A stretch of 64,000 nt of DNA from Lysinibacillus sp. FJAT-14745 (GCF_001275675.1 NZ_LITM01000005.1:308094-372093), one strand, 5' to 3'; positions 13,284-23,673 are shown, numbered from the stretch's first letter. Made by a program: numbers and translations. Notes: generated by a model from the letters alone, not told the origin.

Positions 13284-13307
13284 AATGTTTCCTCACTTTA
13301 TTTATAG

Positions 13308-13883
<576 letters not shown>

Positions 13884-13893
13884 TCATATGTCC

Positions 13894-14030
13894 ATAAAAA
13901 AACCTCTCAAGGCGAATGGCCTGAGAGGGTTATATACGTGTTTAAATAGTATGTTGAAAAATTTGCAGCACAAATTTTTTACAACACATTCACATGTACC
14001 TTCTCAGCCTCTCTGGACTGCCATTAAAGG
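13894..14030 (-). promoter_or_regulatory. PyrR-dependent attenuator upstream of pyrR
   Basis: Minus-strand RNA carries AGTCCAGAGAGGCTGAGAAG (14001-14020 region), the canonical PyrR-binding loop. Downstream is a terminator with stem CCTCTCAGGC/GCCTTGAGAGG (13900-13931) followed by TTTTTTTA. The promoter lies about 40 bp upstream. Confidence 0.93.
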
Positions 14031-14065
14031 TGAATATTTAGTTAAGTTGTTCATTCACTTTCGTT

Positions 14066-14094
14066 AGTATAGACCTTCTTTTACTATACGTCAA
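14066..14094 (-). promoter_or_regulatory. Sigma-A promoter of the pyr operon
   Basis: On the minus strand TTGACG (14089-14094) and TATACT (14066-14071) are separated by exactly 17 bp. The -35 box overlaps the stop codon of the upstream rluD-type gene, so the pyr promoter starts right at the end of the neighbouring transcription unit. Confidence 0.85.
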
Positions 14095-15002
14095 TGCATA
14101 TTTCTTAAATCATTTAATAATTGTTCATAATCAGCAGGAATTGGTGCTTCAAACTGCATATATTCACCTGAAGTAGGATGATCGAACCCTAATACACCCG
14201 CGTGTAATACTTGTCCACCAAAGTCTAATGTCTTTTTTGGTCCATATTTTGGATCACCAACAAGTGGGAAGCCAATATAATTCATATGCACACGAATTTG
14301 ATGTGTGCGTCCTGTTTCTAAACGACATTCTACAAGCGTGTAGTCGCCAAAGCGTTCGATTACTTGGAAGTGAGTTACTGCATGCTTCCCTTTATCAACA
14401 ACTGCTTGTTTTTGACGATCTTTTTGATCGCGTCCAATCGGTGCATCAATCGTTCCTTTATCATGTGCAATATGCCCGTGTACTAGCGCAGTATATTTAC
14501 GAGTTACTGTTTTATTGACTAGCTGATTCACTAACGATTCATGAGCTGCATCATTTTTAGCAACCATCAATAAGCCTGATGTATCCTTATCAATACGATG
14601 GACAATCCCCGGACGCATAACGCCATTAATACCTGATAAATCCTGACAATGATACATTAAGCCGTTTACAAGAGTACCCGTCATATGTCCAGGCGCTGGA
14701 TGGACAACCATGCCCTTTGGTTTATTCACAACAAGGACATCTGCATCTTCATAAACAATATCAAGATCTAAGTTTTCAGCAATAACATCTAATGGCTCTG
14801 CTTCGGGTACATCAATTTCTACAATATCCCCTACTTTTACCTTATACTTCGCCTTGACAGTCTCTCCGTTTACTTTGACAATTCCCTCAGTAATCCAATT
14901 ACCAATTTGTGTACGCGACCATTCTGATTGCACACTTGAAACTGCCTTATCAATGCGCTCTCCCTGTTGTTGTTCTTCCATTGTATATGATACTTGCTTC
15001 AT
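14091..15002 (-). CDS. RluD-family 23S rRNA pseudouridine synthase (YlyB-like)
   Basis: Isomerises uridines in 23S rRNA. The 303-residue protein has an N-terminal S4 RNA-binding domain (residues 15-70) and the family catalytic motif HRIDKDTSGLLMVAKN near residue 136, in which the first Asp is the nucleophile. The motif GRTHQIRVHM follows near residue 230. The ATGA overlap with lspA reproduces the lspA-ylyB-pyrR order of B. subtilis. The target uridines cannot be read from the sequence. Confidence 0.93.
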   Translation of the reverse strand: MKQVSYTMEEQQQGERIDKAVSSVQSEWSRTQIGNWITEGIVKVNGETVKAKYKVKVGDIVEIDVPEAEPLDVIAENLDLDIVYEDADVLVVNKPKGMVVHPAPGHMTGTLVNGLMYHCQDLSGINGVMRPGIVHRIDKDTSGLLMVAKNDAAHESLVNQLVNKTVTRKYTALVHGHIAHDKGTIDAPIGRDQKDRQKQAVVDKGKHAVTHFQVIERFGDYTLVECRLETGRTHQIRVHMNYIGFPLVGDPKYGPKKTLDFGGQVLHAGVLGFDHPTSGEYMQFEAPIPADYEQLLNDLRNMH

Positions 15003-15484
15003 TGTTTCACCTGTTTCTTTTCTTTTTTATCTTCAACGATTAAGCCAATCATTAATATTACTACCGCAAATGTTAAAGCTGCATCCGCAATATTGAAGAT
15101 TGGGAAATCATAATTAATCACTGGAATTAAGACATGTACAAAATCGACCACTTCACCTCTAAATATACGGTCAATAAAATTACCTACAGCTCCACCTAAT
15201 AAAAGCATTAAGCCAACTTGAAAAATAGGTTTACCCTTAGCCTCTTTATGATAAAAGTATAGGATGGCACAAATAACGCCTATCGTGACAAGGCTAAATA
15301 ACCACATTTGCCCTTCTAACATTCCCCATGCTGCTCCCCTATTTCGATGAGACAATATCCCAAACCACGGATCCCATACTGAAATTCGTTCACCAAACTC
15401 CATATTTTTCACAATTAGCCATTTAGTCCATTGATCTAAAATAACCACGAATGCGGCTAATCCATAATATTTATACACAGACAC
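14999..15484 (-). CDS. lspA: Lipoprotein signal peptidase (signal peptidase II)
   Basis: Aspartic protease in the membrane that cleaves signal peptides of diacylglyceryl-modified prolipoproteins. The 161 residues form four hydrophobic helices. The two catalytic Asp residues lie in GNFIDRIFRGEVVDF (near residue 116) and FNIADAALTF (near residue 136). In B. subtilis it follows ileS and ylyA; here about 4.7 kb of other DNA separates it from ileS and no ylyA is visible. Confidence 0.97.
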   Translation of the reverse strand: MSVYKYYGLAAFVVILDQWTKWLIVKNMEFGERISVWDPWFGILSHRNRGAAWGMLEGQMWLFSLVTIGVICAILYFYHKEAKGKPIFQVGLMLLLGGAVGNFIDRIFRGEVVDFVHVLIPVINYDFPIFNIADAALTFAVVILMIGLIVEDKKEKKQVKQ

Positions 15485-15609
15485 TCCTCCGTTCGCTCAA
15501 CATCTAACCTATTCTACCATAACAGCCCATATCAGAATAACTAATATAGCATGAAAATATGGCGCAACACCATTATGTAGGGGTGATTTTTGCTCCGATT
15601 CGGCCCTTT

Positions 15610-16447
15610 CTTGCGGATGTTTGTTGAGCTATCCGTCGTTTTGGCGGTTCTATTCACGATTTTGGTGGTTCTATCCACGATTTTGACGGGGCTATCCACG
15701 ATTTTGGCTGTTCTATCCAGGATTTTGACTCTTTTATCCGTCGCTTTGGCCCTTCATTCCGTCGCTCTCAGCTTTCTTTCCGTCACTTTGACCTTTCTTT
15801 CCGTCGCTTCGACTCTTCTTTCCGTCGCTATGATTTTCATCCGTCGCTTTAACCTTTCTTTCCGTCACTTCGACTCTTCTTTCCGTCGCTTCGACTCTTC
15901 CTTCCGTCGCTCTGATTTTCGTCCGTCGTTTTGGCCTTTCTTTCCGTCGCTTCGGCCATTCTTTCCGTCACTTCGGCTCTTCTTTCCGTCGCTCTCGGCT
16001 TTCTTTCCGTCGCTTCGACTCTTCTTTCTGTCGCTTTGGCCTTTCTTTCCGTCGCTCTGGTTTTCTTTCCGTCACTTCGGCCATTCTTTCCGTCGCTTTG
16101 GCCTTTCTTTCCGTCGTTTCGGCTCTTCTTCCCGTCGCTCGGCTTTTTTTCTGTCGCTCTGGCCTTCCTATCCCTCGCTTTGACTTCTATCCGTCACCTT
16201 TGCTCTTCCTTCCGTCGCTTCGGCTCTTCCTTCCGTCGCTCTGTCGGGACTATCCGCGATTTTGGCTGCTCTATCCACGACTTTGACGGTTCTATCCGTC
16301 ACTTCGGCCATTCTTTCCGTCGCTTTGGCCTTTCTTTCCGTCGCATCGACTCTTCTTTCCGTCGCTCTGACTCTTCTTTCCGTCGCTCTGACTCTTCTAT
16401 CCGTCGCTCTAGTTTTCATCCGTCACTTCGACTCTCCCATCCATCGC
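15610..16447. repeat. Degenerate tandem repeat with 21-bp period
   Basis: About 40 imperfect copies of a 21-bp unit, typically TTCTTTCCGTCGCTTTGGCC with one more base. Early copies (15640-15720) and one cluster near 16245-16290 use a variant with TATCCACGATTTTGG. A few units are 19 bp. Since 21 is a multiple of three, all three forward frames stay open for long stretches and read as heptapeptide repeats such as FLSVALA, FFPSLRP and SFRRFGL. The reverse reads as RATERRV-like heptads. No ribosome site or conserved family supports any of these as a gene. The tract fills the gap between lspA and the symporter terminator. Confidence 0.9.
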
Positions 16448-16457
16448 TGTCATCTCT

Positions 16458-16502
16458 ACAAAAAAAGCTATTACCATCACGTCATAAGTAATGGCAATAG
16501 CT
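16458..16502 (-). terminator. Terminator of the DUF485-symporter operon
   Basis: Minus-strand stem AGCTATTGCCAT/ATGGTAATAGCT is followed by TTTTTT. It lies 38 bp beyond the symporter stop. Confidence 0.85.
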
Positions 16503-16539
16503 TATCAATTTTTATTAAATGTTATACCGATGAATAAAT

Positions 16540-18108
16540 TTAGGCTGTTTCAGACTCTTTCGAATGTACACGCTTCATGAAATCATTGACATCAGCTGGT
16601 ACTTTTCGATCTAATAATGACACAATAACAACTGATAAGAAGCCTATTGGTACTGTTACTATGCCAGGGATTTTAAATTGTAAGAAACTTGGTAGTGTTC
16701 CTGGTAGGAAAATCATCCACATAGATACGCCAAGACCAATGAGTAAACCTGCAATGGCTCCTTTTTCTGTCATCCCTCTCCACCAAATGCCTAAAATAAA
16801 TATTGGTGTAAATGTACTCGCCGCAACAGTAAAGGCTAGTGCGACTAAATGTCCAATGGATGCATCCTTTACTAGTAAGCCCAATACTCCATATAAAATA
16901 CCTAATATAACAATTGCTACTTTTCCTGCAATCACTCGTTGTTTTTCGGTAATATCTTTTTTCATAATGCTTGCATATAAATCATGGGCTAATGCACCCG
17001 AGCTTGTAATAAATAACCCTGATAAATTTGAGAATATGGCTGCAAATGCACCTGCTATGACTAGCCCAAGTAGCCATTTACCTCCTAGTGCTAGTGCTGT
17101 TGTAGGAATAACCATATTGTTTCCGCCAAGCACTAGATCACGCATTACTTCCTCACTTGCTGTACCCGAGATAAAAATAGAACGACCTACAACACCTAAA
17201 TATACAGCTAATAAGAAAAACGTACTGGCAATCCCAATCGCCATTAATGCTGATTTACGAGCTGCCTTCGCACTTGGATTCGTATAAAATCTTAGTAATA
17301 TATGCGGCAGACCAATTGTACCTAATGCTAAACCTATTGTCATACTGATGGTTTGCCAAAATGTTGGGAAATAAAAGCCTGTTCCTGTCCAAGCAGCACC
17401 ATCAAAATTAACATCACTTCCATCTAAGGCATATGGTGAAGTTCCTGCAATCGGACCACTGAATGAATTAATGGCAGCTAAAATCTTATCGTAATGCAAA
17501 CCACCATAGATTGCAGTAATCAACATAACAATAAACGCTCCAAGGCGAATCCACAGCTCTAAAGCTTGGTTGATTGTTGTTCCTTTCATACCGCCTATTC
17601 CTACATAAAAAATCATTACAATACAAGTAAAGATGATGCCGAATTCATATGAAGTCCCAAAAAACATACTTAAAATTTGTGCTGCCCCTAATAATTGTGG
17701 CGCTGCATAAAAACCAGAAATCGCTAAAACCACGGCTACTGCTACTAGCCGAGCTCGTCTACTATGAAAACGATAGGCTAAAAAATCGGCAACGGTAAAT
17801 GCTCCAAAACGTCTTAATGGACCAGCCACAAAAATAGCTAATAACGTTAATCCAATGGAGAAGCAAAATGCATAATAAGCACCGTCGTAACCTAATTGAA
17901 AAGTTAAACCAGCTATCCCAAGAAATGTAGCTGCACTTAAATAGTCTCCTCCAATTGCAGAACCATTTGTAAACCATCCAAAACTTCGTCCCCCAACAAA
18001 GAAATCGGATGCCGTTGCATTTCTTTTCGTTAAATACGTAATGTATACAATTGTTCCCATTAAAGCAATAGTCATTAACATCTTCGGTTCTAATAGAGTT
18101 TTTATCAT
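16540..18108 (-). CDS. Sodium:solute symporter, ActP/YwcA-like (probable acetate permease)
   Basis: Secondary transporter of the SSS family in the cytoplasmic membrane. The 522 residues have about 13 hydrophobic segments, with the ActP-like stretch GNAT-SDFFVGGRSFGWFTNG and GGDYLSAATFLGIAGL in residues 30-70. The usual sodium-site region follows. Pairing with an upstream DUF485 gene is the standard context of acetate/short-chain carboxylate symporters (ywcB-ywcA, yjcH-actP). GGGGGT precedes the ATG. Acetate is inferred from context; other carboxylates are possible. Confidence 0.9.
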   Translation of the reverse strand: MIKTLLEPKMLMTIALMGTIVYITYLTKRNATASDFFVGGRSFGWFTNGSAIGGDYLSAATFLGIAGLTFQLGYDGAYYAFCFSIGLTLLAIFVAGPLRRFGAFTVADFLAYRFHSRRARLVAVAVVLAISGFYAAPQLLGAAQILSMFFGTSYEFGIIFTCIVMIFYVGIGGMKGTTINQALELWIRLGAFIVMLITAIYGGLHYDKILAAINSFSGPIAGTSPYALDGSDVNFDGAAWTGTGFYFPTFWQTISMTIGLALGTIGLPHILLRFYTNPSAKAARKSALMAIGIASTFFLLAVYLGVVGRSIFISGTASEEVMRDLVLGGNNMVIPTTALALGGKWLLGLVIAGAFAAIFSNLSGLFITSSGALAHDLYASIMKKDITEKQRVIAGKVAIVILGILYGVLGLLVKDASIGHLVALAFTVAASTFTPIFILGIWWRGMTEKGAIAGLLIGLGVSMWMIFLPGTLPSFLQFKIPGIVTVPIGFLSVVIVSLLDRKVPADVNDFMKRVHSKESETA

Positions 18109-18132
18109 TCCACATACCCCCCTTAGCTAAAA

Positions 18133-18468
18133 CTACTTATTAAATATTTCGTATTTCTTCAGGCGTTTTTCGTACAATGCTGTATGCACATACGCAATGA
18201 TAAAGGCCATTACCATCATAACGACGGTTGTCACAAACCATGTAACTGTCATACCACCAAAAATTTTCTTAAAAGCAAGCTCTGGAGCGAACCAGTTCAT
18301 AACTGGAATGCTAAAAATTAAAATGAAATAAAATACCGTTAAGCTAAAACCTGTAGTAAACTCATCTTTCATAATTTTGTTAGTAATTGCATCTAGTGGT
18401 GGAAGGTCCTTCACATCTACAGTTCCAGCTTCCACGTATTCATATTCATGACTTCCTACTTCTGCCAT
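18133..18468 (-). CDS. DUF485 membrane protein, partner of the symporter
   Basis: Small membrane protein of 111 residues with two hydrophobic segments (about 42-62 and 75-97) and an acidic N-terminal tail. This is the DUF485 layout found directly upstream of ActP-type symporters. GAAAGGGGGAGC precedes the ATG. It is 24 bp upstream of the symporter, so the two are one operon. Its molecular role is not established. Confidence 0.88.
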   Translation of the reverse strand: MAEVGSHEYEYVEAGTVDVKDLPPLDAITNKIMKDEFTTGFSLTVFYFILIFSIPVMNWFAPELAFKKIFGGMTVTWFVTTVVMMVMAFIIAYVHTALYEKRLKKYEIFNK

Positions 18469-18705
18469 ATTTCAGCTCCCCCTTTCTATATAAGTGAATA
18501 ATTGTCTGAAATTTCAAATTATTATTCACTACAATTATTCTATTCTATTTAATCTATAATATAGTTACAAAATATTGCTGTATTAGTACAAAAAATTGCT
18601 ATTTTAAGTTAAAATGTTTTTATTGTTTTTCATTTACAATAGAAGGGAGATGTTAGCATTTTAAATTTTGTTTGGTACATTGAAAATCCAAATGAAAAAC
18701 AACAA

Positions 18706-19884
18706 ATGGACTACTGGCTAGAAGAATTTCTACCTAATACCTTTATTAACTGTGAAGAACCCAAAACAGAAATTTCCGCCATCATTGTCTATGAAATCAA
18801 CCGTTTATTTGACTGGGTAAAGATAAATCGGTTAAAAAGAAATTATCCCAATAATATAATTATCCCTATTGTTGCAGAACACCTTACCTACTCAACTGGG
18901 ATAGCAATTGAACTAAGTTTGCCCGCACTTCTTATAAAACCATTACAGAAAGCAAAATTTCTACGAGTTGTTAAAAAGCTTTATACGTCCTACAAAGAAA
19001 AACAGGCAAGTACTCTTACAATGCTTGAGCTATCACAGCAAATTCCGCAAGACCATACTTCACCTTTCCGCGAAGCTTTTTTAAAACGACTTCTACGAGG
19101 AGAGGTTGAAAGTGAGCAGGAAATAATCCAGTCATCCTCTTTTTTATCGAGGCATTGTATCCCAAATATCGTGTTTTTAATCCAGGGCTATGTAGATGTG
19201 AATGAAGGTCGACCTATCCCTTATGATGCAAGTAGTGTTATCACAAATGTGTTTCACCAAAACTTTGCTAATAAAGCACCTCTATCCTTTTTACATTTTG
19301 AACGTTATTTACTGTTGCTTATGCGCATGCCTAATGAATACACATCATTTAAGCATTGGTCTGAGGGGCTAGCTTGTTTACTTGAGGTTATTGAAGTGTT
19401 AAAAAAGGATTATTGCATCCATCTTTTTATGGGAATTGGTGGAGTTTTTCAGGACGCCATGCAAGTCAAGGAATCCTATAGTCAAGCTCGAAAGGCACGG
19501 AGGAAACCGCCCGTTCATAGTATTCATATACGATTTTATGAAGATTTAACAAAGCAAGAACAGCTCCAAAAGGCGATCCAATATATCGAGGAACACTATG
19601 ATGAACAACTTACGATCAGTGATGTTGCCAAATATATCAACTTTAGTGCTACTCATTTTAGCAGATTGTTTAAAAAAGAGACTGGTCGCAATTTTGTGGA
19701 TTATGTAGCCTTTACACGTATCATCAAATCACTGCCGTATTTACGAAAATACGATTACACCATTGATAAAATCTCCTTCATCTGTGGCTTTAACACACCT
19801 AATTATTTCAGCCTTACGTTTAAAAAATATGTCGGTATTTCTCCAACAGACTACCGCAATACACAAGAAATATTATTTAAATAG
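18706..19884 (+). CDS. AraC-family regulator with a receiver-like N-terminus
   Basis: The last ~100 residues form a typical AraC/YesN double helix-turn-helix (YIEEHYDEQLTISDVAKYIN ... IDKISFICGFNTPNYFSLTF ... GISPTDYR). The first ~110 residues have the pattern of a response-regulator receiver ending in LLIKPLQKAKFLRVVKKLY. The position of the phospho-acceptor Asp reads IIVYEI, so phosphorylation looks unlikely. The ATG at 18706 has no good ribosome site. The frame is open upstream to an ATT at 18658 that follows AGAAGGGAGA, which may be the real start (408 residues). Divergent to the DUF485-symporter operon, which it probably controls. Confidence 0.85.
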   Translation: MDYWLEEFLPNTFINCEEPKTEISAIIVYEINRLFDWVKINRLKRNYPNNIIIPIVAEHLTYSTGIAIELSLPALLIKPLQKAKFLRVVKKLYTSYKEKQASTLTMLELSQQIPQDHTSPFREAFLKRLLRGEVESEQEIIQSSSFLSRHCIPNIVFLIQGYVDVNEGRPIPYDASSVITNVFHQNFANKAPLSFLHFERYLLLLMRMPNEYTSFKHWSEGLACLLEVIEVLKKDYCIHLFMGIGGVFQDAMQVKESYSQARKARRKPPVHSIHIRFYEDLTKQEQLQKAIQYIEEHYDEQLTISDVAKYINFSATHFSRLFKKETGRNFVDYVAFTRIIKSLPYLRKYDYTIDKISFICGFNTPNYFSLTFKKYVGISPTDYRNTQEILFK

Positions 19885-20048
19885 TTCATAACACGTAAAT
19901 GAAGCATTCAAGTCACTCCATTACAAAAAAGAATCTGCTAGACCTCAATGACAAAGTAAACAACGCAAGCCCCCCATCATTAAGGAGACTTGCGTTATTA
20001 ATTACATAGAATGCAGATTCTTATTTTTAGTTTGCATTACTGTTTGTT

Positions 20049-20168
20049 TTTATCCACCGGAGGCTTTGGGCCAACACGATGTTGGTCACTCAGTCGTTGC
20101 CACAGGACGTGGCGATCGTAGACTGAGTTCCGCTATTTCAGCGGATGTTTGGACACCCGCTAAAAGAA
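20049..20168. repeat. Palindromic element of the second family, copy F1 (partial)
   Basis: Starts CCGGAGGC, which is the right end of copies F2 and F3. It contains the shared module: hairpin CCAACA/TGTTGG (20071-20085), then nested stems ACTCAGTC/GACTGAGT enclosing GCCAC-AGGAC-GTGGC (20088-20128). A third hairpin, GCGGATGTTTGGACACCCGC, ends the element 2 bp before the ileS stop codon. No copy of the other end is seen. Confidence 0.8.
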
Positions 20169-20169
20169 C

Positions 20170-22938
20170 TTAAACGTAATACTTTTCTACAACTTCTGCA
20201 CAACGCGCACACACTGTTGGTTGTGCTTCATTTGAGCCGACTGTTTCAGAAATAGACCAGCAACGTTCACATTTTTCACCTGTCGCCTTTTCTACAACAA
20301 TCGATGCATGTTCTAGAGCTAATGCATCTGCAGGTGCAGCTTCAATTGATGCTACTTCAAAGGCAGAAACGATTGAAAGCTGTGCAAAATCAATGTTTGC
20401 ATCATTTAATAATGCTGCCACATCTTCTTTCGCATAAACTGTTACTTTCGCTTCAAGTGATTTACCAATTGTTTTTGCATTACGAGCTTCCTCTAATGCT
20501 TTTAAAATATCGTCACGAACATCAATAATATTCACCCATTTTGCACGTAGACTTTCGAAGTTTTCATGTTCAAATACCTCTGGGAAGTCTGTTAATTGGA
20601 CAGATACCTCTTCTACAACACCTTGAGCATGTAAGTAAGACCACATCTCGTCACTTGTATGAGGGATAATAGGTGACATTACTTTTACTAATGTCATTAA
20701 TGTGTCATAAATAACTGTTTGCATCGCACGGCGATTTTTGTTGTCATGGCCTTCGATGTACACAACATCTTTTGCAATATCTAAATAGAATGAAGATAAT
20801 TCTACTGCAACAAAGTTATTCACTGCATGATAAACAGCTGCGAAATCATAGCGATCATATGCAGCACTTACAGTTTTTAAAACATCTTGTAGACGCATAT
20901 AAACGTACTGATCCATTTCACGAAGATCTTCATATGCTACTCGATCTTTCGTTGCATCGAAATCAGCTACATTTCCGTGTAAGAAACGGAATGTGTTACG
21001 GATTTTTCGATAAACCTCAGATACTTGTTTTAACATATCCATTGAGATACGAACGTCGGCTGTATAATCTACAGAAGCAACCCATAGACGAAGAATATCT
21101 GCTCCGTATTGATCCATAACCTTTTTCGGGATAATTACATTCCCTAAAGATTTACTCATCTTACGACCTTCACCATCTAGCACGAAACCATGTGTTAATA
21201 GTCCCTTATATGGTGCATAGCCATTAATAGCTACAGAAGTAATTAATGATGAGTTAAACCATCCACGGTGTTGGTCAGAACCCTCTAAATATAAATCAGC
21301 TGGATATTTCATACCACGTTCTACTAGCACACCTTGGTGAGAAGAACCTGAGTCAAACCAAACGTCCATAATATCGTTTTCTTTTGTAAATTCACCGTTC
21401 GGGCTACCCGCATGTGTGAAGCCTTCAGGTAATAATTCTTTTGCTGTTTTTTGGAACCAAATATTTGATCCATGCTCACGGAATAATGCTGAGATATGGG
21501 CAATTGTTTCTGGTGTAATAATTGGCTCACCATTTTCAGCATAGAAAATTGGAATTGGAACACCCCATGCGCGCTGACGTGAAATTACCCAGTCTCCACG
21601 GTCACGAATCATATTATAAAGACGAGTTTCACCCCAAGCAGGTGTAAATGTCGTTGATTTTACTGCGTCTAGTAACTCATCACGGAATGCATCTATTGAC
21701 GCAAACCATTGTGGTGTTGCACGATAAATAACTGGTTTTTTCGTACGCCAGTCATGTGGATAGGAGTGTGTAAAGAAGTTAAGCTTTTCTAACGCACCGA
21801 CTTCTTTTAATTTTTCTGTGATTAATTTGTTTGCATCATTGTAGAATACACCTTCAAAACCAGGTGCTTCATCTGTATAGCAACCGCTATTATCAACAGG
21901 GCTAAGAATTGGTAGACCATATTGCTTACTAATATGATAGTCATCTTCCCCGTGTCCCGGTGCTGTATGAACACAACCAGTACCCGCTTCAGCAGTTACG
22001 TGCTCTCCAACCATCACAAGAGATTCACGATCATAGAATGGATGCTGTGCAACAATTCGATCTAAAGCTTCACCTTTAACTTCTTGAACTACTTCATACG
22101 ATTCCCACTCAAGTTCGTTAGCAACTGTTTCTAATAATTCTTTTGCAACGATGAATTTTTTATCTGCAACCGCAACAACTACATAGATAAATTCAGGGTT
22201 TACAGAAATCCCTAAGTTCGCTGGAATTGTCCAAGGTGTTGTTGTCCAAATGATAAATTTAGCATCAGTTGGTACAACGCCTTTAGAATCTTTAATCGCA
22301 AAGCTTACATAAATAGAAGCCGATTTAACGTCTTTATATTCAATTTCTGCTTCTGCAAGTGCAGATTCAGATGATGGAGACCAGTAAACTGGTTTTAAAC
22401 CTTTATAAATATAGCCTTTTTCAGCCATCTTTCCGAAAACTTCAATTTGACGAGCTTCAAATTCAGGCTTTAATGTAATATATGGATTTTCCCAATCACC
22501 ACGAACACCTAAACGGCGGAATTGTGTACGTTGGTTGTCGATTTGCTCGTAAGCATACTCTTCACATAATTTACGGAATTCAGCAACAGACATTTCTTTG
22601 CGCTTTACACCTTTGTTTGTAAGTGCTTGCTCAATTGGTAAACCATGTGTATCCCAGCCTGGAATATAGTTTACATGGTAGCCAGTCATTGAGCGATGAC
22701 GCGTAATCATATCTTTCAGCACTTTATTTAAAGCATGTCCGATATGGATATCACCATTTGCATATGGAGGTCCATCGTGTAACACATACTCAGGGCGTCC
22801 TTCTGTACGCTCCATTTGTAATTTATTAATGTCCATTTCATCCCATTTTTCTTGCATTTTCGGTTCATTTGCCGGTAAGTTTCCACGCATTGGGAAATCT
22901 GTTTTTGGCATTAATAATGTATCTTTGTACTCAACCAT
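20170..22938 (-). CDS. ileS: Isoleucyl-tRNA synthetase
   Basis: Class I synthetase that charges tRNA-Ile. The 922 residues have the HIGH signature (HIGHALNK near residue 66), the large CP1 editing domain ([12 protein letters not shown] near residue 234), the KMSKSLGN signature near residue 594 and a C-terminal zinc knuckle CERCW...CARC. AAGGAGGAATTG precedes the ATG. Expression is controlled by a T-box leader further upstream, separated from the gene by repeat A2. Confidence 0.98.
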   Translation of the reverse strand: MVEYKDTLLMPKTDFPMRGNLPANEPKMQEKWDEMDINKLQMERTEGRPEYVLHDGPPYANGDIHIGHALNKVLKDMITRHRSMTGYHVNYIPGWDTHGLPIEQALTNKGVKRKEMSVAEFRKLCEEYAYEQIDNQRTQFRRLGVRGDWENPYITLKPEFEARQIEVFGKMAEKGYIYKGLKPVYWSPSSESALAEAEIEYKDVKSASIYVSFAIKDSKGVVPTDAKFIIWTTTPWTIPANLGISVNPEFIYVVVAVADKKFIVAKELLETVANELEWESYEVVQEVKGEALDRIVAQHPFYDRESLVMVGEHVTAEAGTGCVHTAPGHGEDDYHISKQYGLPILSPVDNSGCYTDEAPGFEGVFYNDANKLITEKLKEVGALEKLNFFTHSYPHDWRTKKPVIYRATPQWFASIDAFRDELLDAVKSTTFTPAWGETRLYNMIRDRGDWVISRQRAWGVPIPIFYAENGEPIITPETIAHISALFREHGSNIWFQKTAKELLPEGFTHAGSPNGEFTKENDIMDVWFDSGSSHQGVLVERGMKYPADLYLEGSDQHRGWFNSSLITSVAINGYAPYKGLLTHGFVLDGEGRKMSKSLGNVIIPKKVMDQYGADILRLWVASVDYTADVRISMDMLKQVSEVYRKIRNTFRFLHGNVADFDATKDRVAYEDLREMDQYVYMRLQDVLKTVSAAYDRYDFAAVYHAVNNFVAVELSSFYLDIAKDVVYIEGHDNKNRRAMQTVIYDTLMTLVKVMSPIIPHTSDEMWSYLHAQGVVEEVSVQLTDFPEVFEHENFESLRAKWVNIIDVRDDILKALEEARNAKTIGKSLEAKVTVYAKEDVAALLNDANIDFAQLSIVSAFEVASIEAAPADALALEHASIVVEKATGEKCERCWSISETVGSNEAQPTVCARCAEVVEKYYV

Positions 22939-23034
22939 TTTTTCAATTCCTCCTTTATTTTACAAACAAAGAACATATGCAAATAGGCGCTCATTCACAT
23001 ACGACAGTTATTAGGCTCATCATTATAACGTGTG

Positions 23035-23263
23035 GTTGATTTCCGTTCCGGCTGGGCGCTTTGCCGCTAACGCTTCGCTTTCGCGCAGAGCAGAGCTTCC
23101 TGGGGGCGTCCGATGAGCCGCTTCACTCGCGATGCTCGCTCCAGGGTCTCGGGCCAACAGGATGTTGGTCACGAAGGCGTTATCACAGGACGTGATGGTT
23201 TTAGCCTTCGTTCAGCTATATCGCTAATCCCCAAGGAGTCGCCCAGCCTCCACTCCAATCAAC
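23035..23263 (+). repeat. Type A palindromic element, copy A2
   Basis: Same inverted ends as A1. The interior holds a micro-element, CTTCCTGGGGGCGTCCGATG, hairpin CCAACA/TGTTGG, and nested stems CGAAGGC/GCCTTCG (23172-23210) enclosing ATCAC-AGGAC-GTGAT. It is followed by GTTTTAACAAAAGTCATCC, a flank also seen next to copies A3, A6 and A8. It lies between the T-box terminator and ileS, so it is transcribed into the ileS leader. Confidence 0.88.
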
Positions 23264-23394
23264 TTATTTACATAGTAGACGTTTTAACAAAAGTCATCCA
23301 TAACTTTTGATGATGAACCCACATTTTAACAACGTAAGTATAAGTTCAAACATAGCATTTTTCCACCAATAAAAATGGAAGCCTTCCGCCATTT

Positions 23395-23670
23395 GAACAT
23401 ACAAAAAGCCTCTCAATCCCACAAAGGGACGAGAAGCTTATACTCGCGGTACCACCCTAATTGTAGCACAATATTGTACTACCACTTAAAGCACGTTAAC
23501 GTTGTGCCTCACGAAATAACTTACTTCATTCAGTTATTTAGCTCCGAAGTGATGTTCATTGTTATTTGCTTGTTTGGGCTCACACTATCCCCAAATCGCT
23601 TAACTACGCCTAACAAATACTGTCTTCGTCTCTGCCTGTTTGCATATGTGTTCAAAATAATTACTATTAC
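23395..23670 (-). ncRNA. T-box leader of ileS (isoleucine specifier)
   Basis: Minus-strand RNA with the conserved T-box AGGGTGGTACCGCG (23447-23459 region). This is followed by a terminator stem AAGCTTCTCGTCCC/GGGATTGAGAGGCTT and TTTTT (23404-23440). In Stem I the bulge reads GAACATCACTTCGGAGCT, giving specifier ATC (23551-23553), an isoleucine codon, which agrees with ileS downstream. Uncharged tRNA-Ile is expected to stabilise the antiterminator. Confidence 0.92.
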
Positions 23671-23673
23671 CAT

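Noticed and set aside
15590-16537. Overlapping forward frames of up to 197 codons and an 83-codon reverse frame with heptapeptide repeats
   Set aside because: The 21-bp repeat period alone keeps frames open; no ribosome site, no conserved domain and several frames equally open. Kept as a repeat tract.
20049-20168. Element F1 as the ileS terminator
   Set aside because: Stems are strong but no T-run follows on the minus strand, so it is listed only as a repeat.
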